Assembly (NCBI RefSeq): GCF_015706575.1
Contig: NW_024037056.1
Span: 2,318,109-2,382,108 of the forward strand
Length of the DNA: 64,000 nt
Source: Patiria miniata
Lineage: Eukaryota > Echinodermata > Asteroidea > Valvatida > Asterinidae
Direction of reading: 5' to 3'
Part shown: positions 54,194 through 64,000 of the stretch, in pieces
Position numbering within the stretch: the stretch's first letter is position 1
Layout of the letters: each line of letters starts with the position of its first letter
The notes under the pieces: generated by a model
The model's input: the letters and a program-made list of their open reading frames with translations, nothing else
What the model was told of the DNA's origin: nothing
Database searches by the model: none
Translations under genes and position numbers: made by a program

Positions 54194-55553
54194 TTAAGAA
54201 AGGTTTGCGTATCCTACACTTTTTGCCCTCCTTCGATGGACTACGTAGAAGCCTACACCAACCACGACAACGATAGCGAGGTTAACGCCTAAGACAATTC
54301 CCACGATCAGCCATGTGTCACTCGTGCTTGCCTGGGTTGCTGGCGGGGAGGTAGTGGCGCCGGTTCCAGTGGCTGGTTGTGTTGTATTTGCAGTGGTTGG
54401 TACTGCTGTTGTTGCATTTGTTGCGGGTGCTGCTGTGGTTGGTTTGGTTGTAGGTGCAGTGGTCGGCTTGGTTGTAGGTGCAGTGGTCGGCTTGGTTGTA
54501 GGTGCTGTGGTTGGCTTGGTTGTAGGTGCTGTGGTTGGCTTGGTTGTAGGTGCTGTTGTTGGTTTTGTTGTAGCTGCTGTGGTTGGCTTGGTTGTAGGTG
54601 CTGTGGTTGGCTTGGTTGTAGGTGCTGTTGTTGGTTTTGTTGTAGCTGCTGTGGTTGGCTGGGTTGTAGGTGCTGTTGTCGGTTTTGTTGTAGGTGCTGT
54701 GGTTGGCTTGGTTGTAGGTGCTGTGGTCGGTTTGGTTGTAGGTGCTGTGGTCGGTTTGGTTGTAGGTGCCGTGGTTGGCTTGGTTGTAGGTGCCGTGGTT
54801 GGCTTGGTTGTAGGTGCTGTTGTCGGTTTTGTTGTAGCTGCTGTGGTTGGCTTGGTTGTAGGTGCTGTGGTTGGCTTGGTTGTAGGTGCTGTTGTCGGTT
54901 TTGTTGTAGCTGCTGTGGTCGGCTTGGTTGTAGGTGCTGTGGTCGGTTTGGTTGTAGGTGCTGTTGTCGGCTTGGTTGTAGGTGCTGTGGTTGGCTTGGT
55001 TGTAGGTGCTGTTGTCGGTTTTGTTGTAGCTGCTGTGGTTGGCTTGGTTGTAGGTGCTGTTGTCGGTTTTGTTGTAGCTGCTGTGGTTGGCTTGGTTGTA
55101 GGCGCAGTTGTGGGTTTGGTTGTCGGCTTGGTTGTAGGTGCTGCTGTGGTTGGTTTGGTTGTAGGTGCCGTGGTTGGCTTGGTTGTTCCTGCACTTGTTA
55201 CCTTTGTTGTTGGTAGTTCTGGTGTTACCTTGGTGGTAAGCACTGATGTGGTTGGCATGGTTGTTGGTTCCGCTCTTGGATTGGGTGTTCCTGCTGTGGA
55301 TGCATTGGTTATTTGTGCTGCTGCAGCAGACTTAAAACCTGTATGGAAAGAAAAAAAGGGTGCATTTTTTTCTCTTTCTGGATTAAAGTACTATGTCGTC
55401 CTGTTTTGTGCTCCAAAGAGAGTCTCATCTATTCATACATCTTACAAGGTTAATATGTGATTTTCACTTAGAAGATACATTGGTTCTATATTTATAATTC
55501 TACTTACCCAACACCAGCAGGACGAAACATGATATCATCAAATTTGTCTTCAT
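54194..55553 (-). CDS. Type I membrane mucin with lysosomal-type tail
   Basis: Two exons on the minus strand, 55553-55508 and 55338-54194, GT-AG, phase closes, 396 aa. Order: signal peptide (MKTNLMISCFVLLVLG, cleavage about residue 20); a short Ala/Thr stalk; about 270 residues of TTKPTTAP/TTKPTTAAT repeats (8-aa unit, 24-bp DNA unit) predicted to be densely O-glycosylated; a further Thr-rich segment with NATT, NTTQ-type N-glycosylation sites; one transmembrane helix (WLIVGIVLGVNLAIVVVVGV); a basic stop-transfer HRRRAK; and the tail SVGYANLS. GY-x-x-hydrophobic close to the membrane at the C-terminus is the sorting signal of LAMPs and CD68, and a related YxxL signal occurs in CD164/endolyn. 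No cysteine-bearing LAMP domain is present. Function is inferred as a cell-surface or endolysosomal sialomucin; the orthologue is not identified. Confidence 0.8.
54440..55190. repeat. 24-bp coding minisatellite of the mucin gene
   Basis: About 30 copies of a 24-bp unit like GGTTGTAGGTGCTGTGGT (plus strand), in-frame with TTKPTTAP on the minus strand. Variants group into AP and AAT types that alternate irregularly, showing unequal exchange. The unit has no stop in several frames on both strands, which generates long false ORFs. Confidence 0.92.
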
Positions 55554-56860
55554 CTTGTCACAATAAATCCTTCCTTTCAAACTCTGATGTGGAATAGATG
55601 TTGCACCGTGTGCTCCGTACAGACAACCGGGGTTTGCGCGCGTTTTCCACCGTATGAAGCAACAGTCTATACCCGCGTTGTGCAGCTAGGTGGGTAACTT
55701 TTCTTATCAATGAGTGTGCATATATGTTAATCACGTGCGCCTATCTGTTCGTGGACCATATATCAACGGATAAAACATCTTGATTGCTATCCACTTTGAA
55801 TTATGTCAATAGCAAAACATCCCACTGTGTTATAAGGGAGCAACTCAACAACTCCATTCGTTGCTAACCCTGGCTTGGTTTGGGAGTGACGTAGCCAACG
55901 GGGGAGGGGGAGGGGGGGGGTAGGGGTTAGGGTATTTCCATGGGCCGCGCCAGGATTTTTTTCGGGGGGGCAAAGCACATTTCTCCCAACATTCCTTAAC
56001 TTTTTAAACGTATTCTCAATTTCAAAAAGTTTTCCGAGTGTGGGCAGAGCAATATTTGCCCTACCCCCCCCCCCCCCAAATTAACAGCAATATGGCTGTG
56101 CACCTCTTTATTCTTTATTTTGTTTTCTCCCCTCCCCCCCTCCTTTTTCCAGGGTGGGGGTGGAGCAAGCGCCCCCTCACCCCTCTCGTCCCCCCCCCCC
56201 CTTCGTGATGCCATGCCTATTTCGCAATTGTTTATCCCCATCTGCCCTTTTGTTTAAACAACTGATATTTTGGTTTGTTTAACAAGTGCCTTTTTACAAA
56301 AAAGAGCAGCTTTTTATTTAACTAGCAGCTGTAACGGTGCCTTTTTGGGAATTACGCGCCCCTCCCCTTCCCCACACTATTTGATTAAAAAGAGGCTACA
56401 TTTCATCACGGATGTGCGAGTGCCCTTTTCAAGAAATGTTTACCCCCCCAATAAAATGACCTTGCTAGGCTTCGCCTATGATTAGCCCGGCTGTGGCCGC
56501 GTTTAGTCAAACTACAGAGGGCGCTGACTAAAAGTTTGTAAGAAAATGTGACAGACTAATGCAGAGGCAGTTTATAAAAATTAATCCATCAAATCAAACA
56601 GAAATCGCTAAAATGGCACCCTGTTATGTGTACGGCACAAAATATTTGTCGTCTGCTCATTTTTTTGACGAGATCTGACGTCACACACTTCTGACCAATA
56701 AGAGACAGGCCGTGCGACACACAGTGCTACGTCACGGATACTGCCTCGAATGCCTAGTCTGGTTCCCTAAGCCAATTGTTCTTTGGACTTCAAAAATAAA
56801 AAGTTGGGGGCGGGAAACAGTCTATCGAATGCCCTCTTGTCTTTTAAAAAAAATAGTGCA
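55554..56860. other. Upstream of the mucin gene; low-complexity tracts
   Basis: 55554-55760 must contain the mucin promoter; no TATA box was firmly placed. 55890-56460 has repeated poly-G and poly-C runs with diverged sequence resembling decayed MITEs. A CTCF-like word ACTACAGAGGGCGCT (12/15) is at 56511-56525. No coding exon is recognised. Confidence 0.5.
56660..56790 (+). promoter_or_regulatory. Candidate promoter
   Basis: A perfect CRE palindrome TGACGTCA (about 56676), a CCAAT word (GACCAATAAG), a second CRE-like CTACGTCACGG and another CCAAT (AAGCCAATTG) cluster in about 110 bp, upstream of the CpG-containing ORF at 57.0-57.45 kb. Motif clustering only. Confidence 0.35.
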
Positions 56861-57170
56861 TTTTGTTGTATGAAATTGATGCTACTCCATCCGGATATGA
56901 ATATTATTCCTTCAAATGTATTCTTTTTATTCAATTTACAATTCCAATCACGATGAAAATGTTGGAATTATGTTTAAATAAGTCTAAGGGGAGAAAACTA
57001 GTATGCGGAGAAATACACGCCGAGTGCCTTGGCCCATTTGCCGCGCACAGACCCTGGTACGGAGCAACAGTCTGCGATATAAACATGACACTTTTCACCG
57101 CCATATCATTACGCTATGGAAAATTACCGAGAGTGGAGCTGGGTCAACGGACACTGGGAGACAGCTCGCA

Positions 57171-57455
57171 ATGTCTTCCCGCTATTTTGGTCAGTCACCA
57201 AAAAAGAAGAAGAATTGCCTCAAATTTCACAAGCAAAGCTGCCACTTTAACCTCCGAGTCGGCCGTCCAGCTTCAAGCCACCAATGCGGAACACGTACCA
57301 TACCATGGCGTCTTCTTTTGCGCGAGAAAACGTCGATGAGTTCCGGGACCCTTGAAATCTTGCAATTTGACCGGACAACCGGCCTTATGTACGGGGCCAC
57401 TGCAACATCTCGCCGCAGACATATGTTGCATCTTTGTCGTCGTCACCAATACTGA
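57171..57455 (+). CDS. Unassigned ORF, possible exon
   Basis: A 94-aa reading frame, MSSRYFGQSPKKKKNC... to ...RRHQY-stop, with an acceptable start context, inside a CpG-containing 450-bp stretch that is compositionally unlike its AT-rich surroundings. A longer upstream start (57003, 150 aa) and a second overlapping frame (56863-57339) are also open. I recognise no domain or family. Basic and cysteine-containing, no signal peptide. It could be a first exon of a gene whose remainder lies elsewhere, a processed fragment or chance. Confidence 0.25.
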   Translation: MSSRYFGQSPKKKKNCLKFHKQSCHFNLRVGRPASSHQCGTRTIPWRLLLREKTSMSSGTLEILQFDRTTGLMYGATATSRRRHMLHLCRRHQY

Positions 57456-58344
57456 AAAACTGACTTGAACTTTGCTGTAGGCCTACAGAACTTGTCATAA
57501 CTTTTGTTTTACAGAACTATTGGACTTCGCAACTGCATTTCTTTGAATGTTCATTTTGTGCTGAACTGAACTGAACTGAATGGACACATGGAATTTTGTG
57601 AACTCGTATTATTTTGTCGAATGATCTGAATGACGTTTTTTTGGAAAATACTGAAGTCAAGCTTTTGGAGTTCGTCGGGGTAAGTCCAACTATAAATAAG
57701 GAATTGTCGAGGGTGAGTGAAAATTTATTTTCTTCTCTGGTTACACAGAAACAAAACACGTAAATGCGTCTCAATATTCTGCATTTTGAGCAATGGTACT
57801 TGATATTTCTGTCTGCATTTTAAACCTTTATTCGCATCAAGTAAAGCCACAAAATTCCTCTTCTTACGTCCCTAAATCGCATTGAATAAAAAATCTTTAA
57901 TTTCATTTACAATATTGAAGCATGGTGCATTGTATATTGTACATGAGGTTGTCTTTTGCATTGTTGAATTTTGCTCGATGAAATTCCGCAATTCTTCTCT
58001 TTAAATAGCTCATTTTTGATATGTCTATATATGTTAGAATAGGCACAATACACTGTTGCCGAAAAATGGCTGCCATTATGAGTCTCCTTCGTGAGTTTGT
58101 CTTTTGCATTGCTGAACATTGTACGTTGAAATGCCATTGCTGCAGACGAAAGCCCTTTTGATTCAGAGTAATTTGCATATGAATACCTGTCAATTTGTTT
58201 GTCCAAAATCATATACGTGTACGTGCCTTTTGGTGCATTGCGCATTTCACTCATTGTTTCACAAGCCGCTCGAAAGCGAGAGCGAGTGGCGTGAGTCTGC
58301 ACGTGAGCCGCTCGTGGCCGGCGCAGTGTGGGCGTGTTTAAAGA

Positions 58345-58480
58345 CTCCGTGAATTCCTATTGGTCGAACAGTTGAAAAGACGCGCGCGCGGTATGCAGCC
58401 AGGTGCACCGTCTTTGCTACACTTTCAAAGACATTCCAGCGAGGGGCTTGCAGGGGTTTACTCGAAAGTTGGAGTAAACA
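58345..58480. promoter_or_regulatory. Possible CpG-rich promoter
   Basis: GACGCGCGCGCGG with a nearby inverted CCAAT box (CCTATTGGTCG) and a preceding GC-rich inverted repeat (GCCGCTCGAAAGCGAGAGCGAG, with GAGCCGCTCG again further on) stand out from AT-rich flanks. No coding exon could be connected to it within the window. Confidence 0.25.
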
Positions 58481-59509
58481 GGTTTAGATTTTCGTTAAGA
58501 ATGGAGGGTTCCTTGGAATTAATTTAGTATGCCTTTTTTTGTTATAATTGTATTAAAATGACTGGTTTAAAACCTACTTTTTTTTAAAGATGAAATGAAA
58601 AACCTGAACACCATGAAATCGAGGAGTTAACGGAGCCAACGGAATCTGTCATAAACTGGGATTTATTTAATGTAAACACACCATTTAGAGTATTGTAGGG
58701 CGGCATTCCAATGGACCAAAATCAAATTTATGGACAATGTGTCCATGGATCTCAAATGCGTATAAAGCTGAAAATAATGAACTTTACACCATTAGCTTTG
58801 GGGTAACTTGTTTATATTATAAATGCTACACCCACTTCAAGAGGACAGCAGAAGAAAAATATTGAGAGCCAAATTATTTTGATTATGATTGTATAAATTT
58901 AGATTTTAAAAGTTAGCCGACGGAATTATTTGAAGCTCATACGAATTGGAGGAGACCTGCTGTTGAGGATAATGATGACCATAATTCGACGTTCGGAAGA
59001 AGGCAAATAAGGCAAAGTTATGATTGTATTAAATGAATGATTACGATTCAGGTTAAGGCGTAGGATTAAGGCGGGGTGGGTGGGGGTATAGGCACATGGC
59101 GCGCGTAGGCAGCCGAGCACACCAGCAGCAGCGTAAGGGAGCGTGACCTGGCACAGCCATGGTGTAAAAATTAACTTATAAAAATATGTTAACAAAACAA
59201 TTACAAAATTACAAAAATACCTTTTCTATTCACAGTAAAAATCAGTGGGAAAATCGTAGCTTTATACTTAATTAATGAAATAATTAATTAACGGTAGCAA
59301 ATTAAACATCTGTATCGAGTTAGTGCATTCTAATAGAAGAAAATTACAATTATCAAAATAAAAAAAAATCATTTAATATCAAATATGTTTATGAAATTAC
59401 TAGACTCACATTACTGAGCTCTAAGGTTACATGCGTTGATGAGCATCAGTTATTTATAAAATAGGAGGACATCTTTGGGGTAGTTTTATAGCGATGTTTT
59501 AATTGTAGG

Positions 59510-60070
59510 TATGATATCGTCTTCCCGAGAAAGTGTTAACGGGTTGGTGATATCTTGTAAGTGAATATAGTGTCGTCTTCCCGAGAAAAAAATATTTCTC
59601 GGGTTGATGATATCTTGTAGGTGAGATATCGTCTTCCCATGATAATGTGTCATCACGGGTTGGTGATATCTTGTGTGGGGTGAGATGTTATCTTCTCGAG
59701 AAAAAGATATTTCTCGGGTCGATGATATCTTGTAGGTGATATCCTCTTCTCGAGAAAGAAAATATTTCTCGGGTTGAAGATATCTTGTTGGGGAGATGTC
59801 ATCTTCTCGAGAAAAAGTGTATCTCGGGTAGATGATGTCTTGCAGGTTAGATATCGTCTTCCCGAGATAACGTTTCATCACGGGTTGGTGATATCTTTTA
59901 GGTAAGATGTCGTCTTCTCGAGAAAACAAACATTTCTCGGGTTGACTATATCTTTTGGATGAGATGTTATCTGCTCGAGAAAGTGAAATATTTCTCGGGT
60001 TGATGATATCTTGTAGGATATCGTCTTCCAGAGATGATTTTTCACTGGTTGACGATATCTTGATATGTAT
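59510..60070. repeat. Array of about ten 55-58-bp hairpin repeats
   Basis: Units read GGGTTGATGATATCTTGTAG, then GAGATATCGTCTTC, then a hairpin such as CCCGAGAAA...TTTCTCGGG. Hairpin starts fall near 59524, 59578, 59636, 59693, 59750, 59806, 59859, 59916, 59974 and 60028. In two units (59636, 59859) the stem arms change together toward ATGAT/ATCA versions. A 259-codon minus-strand ORF crosses the array and is a by-product. Confidence 0.88.
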
Positions 60071-60904
60071 ATTTCCCGATACGAAATCAGTTATTATTTG
60101 AAAAAAAAACAACAGATTGAAGATGTCTCGTTCCGTGATAAAACAAAATGATTTCATCAACTCATAGCTACTATAGAGCTCTTTAAAATATTCATTGAAA
60201 AATGAAAATCTTTTACTGAATAGAAATAATACAAAAACTATTAAGGAACACATTAATTTTAACAAAAATGAAAATGTATGTCAGAAGTTTTAAATCTAAC
60301 TTAACTTAAAAAAAACCCGATAAGGTTTTTGGCAAAGCCATGTAGCCAATTAAAATATGAATCATGAAAATGGATAAAGAGCAATTCATTAATAAAAAAT
60401 AAATAATTAAACACATAAGTAAAGTTTAGGGAGCTTTAGCGTTCTGCAAACAGCGAGGCAAAAGCAGCTTGCAAGACAATTAGGAACTTTGGGAATTGGG
60501 GAGGGAATGAAAGTTATTCATTTATACCCACGTTGTGATCCTGACAATGCCTTGTGCATTGACAACAATAACGCCAGTTGGAATGTGAACATAGTTTAGT
60601 AATAGCATTTGGGATATTAATTGAATATTACAACCTGAAGAATCAGCGAAGAAGACGGACGTTCGGAAGATGTTATCATAATTATCAACAGAAAGACGAC
60701 ACCCTTGATGGGTGCATAACTTTGAACTTTGCCGCAGGCATATACACTCTGCTGATTATTTTGTGTATAAAGACAAAGGAGTTACCTTAAATACAAATAA
60801 TGGTGTAAAGTTGTTCATTATGCATTTCTTTAAACCTTTCGCGAAATTTGGTATGTTGGGTACCGTAAGTGTCAATTGGAATGCCGCCCTCTAGAGGTTA
60901 AGGT

Positions 60905-61740
60905 ATACTATTGAGAAAGACGACCCCCTCGATGGGTGGTACTATCAACAGAACACCCTTGATGGGTGCTACTACTGAGAACGACGACACCCTTGATGGG
61001 TGCTACAGAGAATGACGACACCCTTGATGGGTGCTACTATTGAGAAGGACGACACCCTTGATGGGTAATACTATTAATAGAAGACCCTTGATGGGTGCTA
61101 ATATTGAGAAAGACGATACCCTTGATGGGTGCTACAGAGAAAGACGAACCCTTGATGGGTGCTATATACTATATTGAGAAGAACGACACCCTTGATGGGT
61201 GCTACTATATCACGACACCCGAACTTGATGGATGCTAAGATTAACATAACACCCTTGATAGGTGCTTTACCGAGAAGGACGACACCCTTGATGGGTGCTA
61301 CATCTCCAACAAATTAATTAAATGTAGAATTATAAATGTATAATATTTATAAATAATGTTTATAAATGTATAATGGATAATGGATGCTAAGATTAACACA
61401 ACAACCTTGATGGGTGCTATACCAAGAAAGACGACCCCCCTTGATGGGTGCTACTGTGAAGAAAACCACACCCTTGATGGGTGCTACCGAATACTGAGAA
61501 AGACTATTAACGCAACACCCTTGATGGGTACTACTGTTGAGAAAGACGACACCCTTGATGGGTACTACTATTGAGAGAACGAGACCCTTGATGGGTGCTA
61601 CCGAGACCGAGACCCTTGATGGGTGCTTCTCTATTGAATAACACGACACCCGAACTTGATGGGTGCTAAGATTAACATAACACCCTTGATGGGTGCTTTA
61701 CCGAGAAAGACGACACCCTTGATGGGTGCTACATCCCCAA
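60905..61740. repeat. Array of about 23 CACCCTTGATGGGTG hairpin repeats
   Basis: Units of about 30-35 bp of the form GAGAAAGACGACACCCTTG then ATGGGTGCTACTATT. Each contains the perfect short hairpin CACCC-TTGAT-GGGTG. The segments ending near 61375 and 61805 are near-identical (ACACCCTTGATGGGTGCTAC, CCAACAAATTAATT, then TATAATGTTTATAAATG), showing that a block of several units plus its flank was duplicated. Confidence 0.88.
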
Positions 61741-62159
61741 CAAATTAATTCCATGTAGAATTATAAATGTATAATGTTTATAAATGATGTTTATAAAATG
61801 TATAATGGATAATGTTTTGAAGAAGACAAAGAGGGTCAATGATAATATCTAGATTTTCCAAGGAACCTCTCCGCACGATTCTTATTTGAGACACAATATT
61901 ACCAAGCATCAGATGGGAAAGAAATGAAAATCCCGCCGCTTGAATGTGCAATATAAATCGGAGATTATTTGTTTTTTAATGCCAACGTTTTTTTCGCGTG
62001 TCTGATATACGATTTCGGAAACAATTATGTATTCGAGACGAGTAGTGCGGTCTCGGTTCAATCAAAAATGACTTTCAAAAAGATGAAATATATATATTTA
62101 AACTTAAGGTAAAAATATAAATAAAAAGGTACAAATCCTCAAGGGTAGTAAATAAACGA

Positions 62160-64000
62160 GGAAAAATTCGCTGCGGAACCGCGGAATCTGATAAAAAATG
62201 GCTGTCAATCATTTTGTCCAATCTGTGTACAGGAAATAAAAATAAGACGATGGATATCGACCTCCGGCCGGGTAAGGATTAAAGTGACACATCAATCATT
62301 CGTTACGATTACGAGTTCGTGTTAAGTTACATGAACAGAAGTTCGAGGACGAAATATACATGTATTGGTCTACTGTAGAATCGAAAAAGACATGCATGGT
62401 TGTCAATCATTTGTCCGAAATGTGTATCAAAGAAATAAGACGATGGTTACGACCTGTGGGTAAGAATTCAAGCGACATATTAATCCTTCGTTCCGAATAC
62501 GTGTTCGTGCAACTGGTTGTCAATCATTTTGTGTATATGTGTAAAGAAGAAAAAACGGCGATAAATATCAACCTGCTAGGATTGGATAAAAACAACAAAT
62601 GTATTGTTCGTTAACGATTACAGGTTCGTGTTCCGTTTGTAACAATATTCGTTAAGGCCATGTGTACGCTATCTAACTTTTCCAAATTTCAGTCGCGTCT
62701 ATCATGCGTTTTCTCATCATCAACATTGATACTTATTGTGAAAACAATCTAGGGCCATGTGTTTAAATTTTCATCGACGCGTTGTAGACGTTTCTGCCAA
62801 TTATTTTCTTGTGTTTTCTTCTGCACTTATGCGTCAGATTATTAACAGGATTCCAAGGTCACGTAAACGTATCTTCTTTGTCTTTGTAAAAATTCTTTCT
62901 AATTTTTTATGCAAAATTATTTTAGGGCCATGTGGAGTAGGGATCTTATCCGTTCTGTAATTAGAAAGTCCTCAAATAGCCCGACGTGTATTTTCTTTAA
63001 AAAATATTTGTGCATTCATCCCATCTTGAGTGCGAATCATTGTGTAAACTACTCTAGGGCCATGTGTTAAGTATCCATAGCTACGGAAACTTGAAAAAAC
63101 TTAAATGTTGGATCCTAAGTTTTCTTGTATACTCTGTGTATTCCTAACTTCTCTGTGGTTCACACGAGTGAATTACTCTAGGGCCATATTAAAAAAAAAA
63201 TGTTTTATTTGTCCGTGTTGCAACCATTTTCTCAACTGCAACTCCACATCCATCCAGCTTAACTAAAACTTGATCTGTTGTTTAAAATGCTTTATGTGTG
63301 TAGGGTCATGTGCAGATCTTACAGGTTCCTTGAAACATGTTTCGGTCGTGAAACGCAAACGATTACGAGTTCGAGGACGAAATATGTACTGTGGAATCGG
63401 AAAAAAATGGCTGTCAATCATTTCTCCGATCTGTGTATAAGACGATGGATATCGACCTGCGATTACGATTTCGTGTTCGAGCTCGAGTGCGAACAAAGTA
63501 ACACAAGTACAAGTATCGTTAGTAGACGAAAAATGTACAAGAGTCCGAGTACTTCAATGGTGGAAAAATGTTTGGCGAAATTATGGTGTGGCTATGTGAC
63601 GTATTCTTTTAAATTGATCTCCCTTCGATTGAAAATGACTCTCGAAAAGATGACATATATAAATTAAAAGGTGAAAATCTTCACGGGAAGTAAATCAATG
63701 AGGAGAAATTAATGGAGCGGAACCGTGGAATAAAAATAAAAAAAAACTGATTGTCAATCATCATTTTGCCTAATGTTTGTGTACGAAGAAAATAAGACGA
63801 TGAATATCGACCTGTGGGTAAGAATTCAAGCGACATATTAATCCTTCGTTCCGAATACGTGTTCGTGCAACTGGTTGTCAATCATTTTGTGTATATGTGT
63901 AAAGAAGAAAAAACGGCGATAAATATCAACCTGCTAGGATTGGATAAAAACAACAAATGTATTGTTCGTTAACGATTACAGGTTCGTGTTCCGTTTGTAA
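62160..64000. repeat. Degenerate long repeat block with a 193-bp exact duplication
   Basis: Modules containing GGCTGTCAATCATTTTGTCC, AATAAGACGATGGATATCG and GATTACGAGTTCGTGTTC recur at about 62200, 62395, 62515, 63405, 63755 and 63875. Bases 62450-62642 and 63808-64000 are identical (offset 1358 bp) and run off the window end. Between them TAGGGCCATGTG words recur about every 125 bp (62751, 62928, 63055, 63178). No protein was recognised. Confidence 0.8.

Noticed and set aside
54315-55460. A 381-codon plus-strand ORF of Val/Gly/Ala repeats over the mucin array
   Set aside because: It is the reverse complement of the 24-bp mucin repeat. The minus strand has a signal peptide, correct splice join, membrane helix and tail; the plus strand has none of these.
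59486-60265. A 259-codon minus-strand ORF rich in REDDI/RYHQP words
   Set aside because: It follows the hairpin tandem array, and the repeat unit simply lacks stops in this frame. No domain, no splice context and a poly-hydrophobic chance leader.
60905-61740. CRISPR array
   Set aside because: The genome is eukaryotic, the intervening segments are repetitive rather than unique, and no cas gene is near.
1-64000. LTR retroelements, endogenous viruses, Polintons or LINE reverse transcriptases
   Set aside because: No reverse transcriptase, integrase, capsid or envelope-like ORF and no long terminal direct repeat pair was recognised in either strand.

Overview
The window is nuclear DNA of an animal: long spliced genes with GT-AG introns, AT-rich non-coding DNA, tRNA-derived SINE-like repeats, many small TIR transposons and abundant TACATG simple repeats. 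Gene content and repeat style suggest an invertebrate deuterostome (echinoderm, hemichordate or lancelet). The species cannot be fixed from sequence alone.

Layout. (1) 781-5422, minus: a complete GTF2F2 (TFIIF subunit RAP30), 7 exons, 246 aa. (2) 6928-29062, plus: a complete FMR1/FXR-family RNA-binding protein gene, 14 exons, 750 aa, with a 12.1 kb first intron full of MITEs, and probably a long AT-rich 3'UTR to about 33.55 kb. (3) 36858-42408, minus: a complete GRTP1-like Rab-GAP (TBC domain), 7 exons, 342 aa. (4) 42577-51180, plus: a complete DAW1 (outer-dynein-arm assembly factor with WD repeats), 11 exons, 415 aa; its start codon lies 168 bp from that of GRTP1, so the two share a promoter, which holds a recognisable RFX X-box. 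(5) 54194-55553, minus: a two-exon type I membrane mucin of 396 aa with a TTKPTTAP repeat array, one membrane segment and a lysosomal-type GYANL tail. (6) 55.6-64 kb: no recognised gene; a CpG-containing ORF near 57.2 kb, then three consecutive repeat blocks (hairpin arrays at 59.5-60.1 and 60.9-61.7 kb, and a degenerate long-period block at 62.2-64 kb).

All exon joins given were derived by reading splice sites and checking that phases close; for the four conserved genes this was done against remembered vertebrate protein sequences. GTF2F2 and FMR1 are head to head, as are GRTP1 and DAW1; FMR1 and GRTP1 converge. The genes act in unrelated processes (basal transcription, translational control, Rab regulation, cilia), so there is no operon-like logic. 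The most informative non-genic content is the mobile DNA: hAT-like MITEs with perfect 8-bp target duplications, a 703-bp element built from arrays of a 16-mer, a seven-copy MITE family that appears to make 6-bp duplications, TTAA-flanked piggyBac-like MITEs, and several tRNA-derived SINEs. No reverse transcriptase, capsid or envelope ORF and no LTR pair was recognised.
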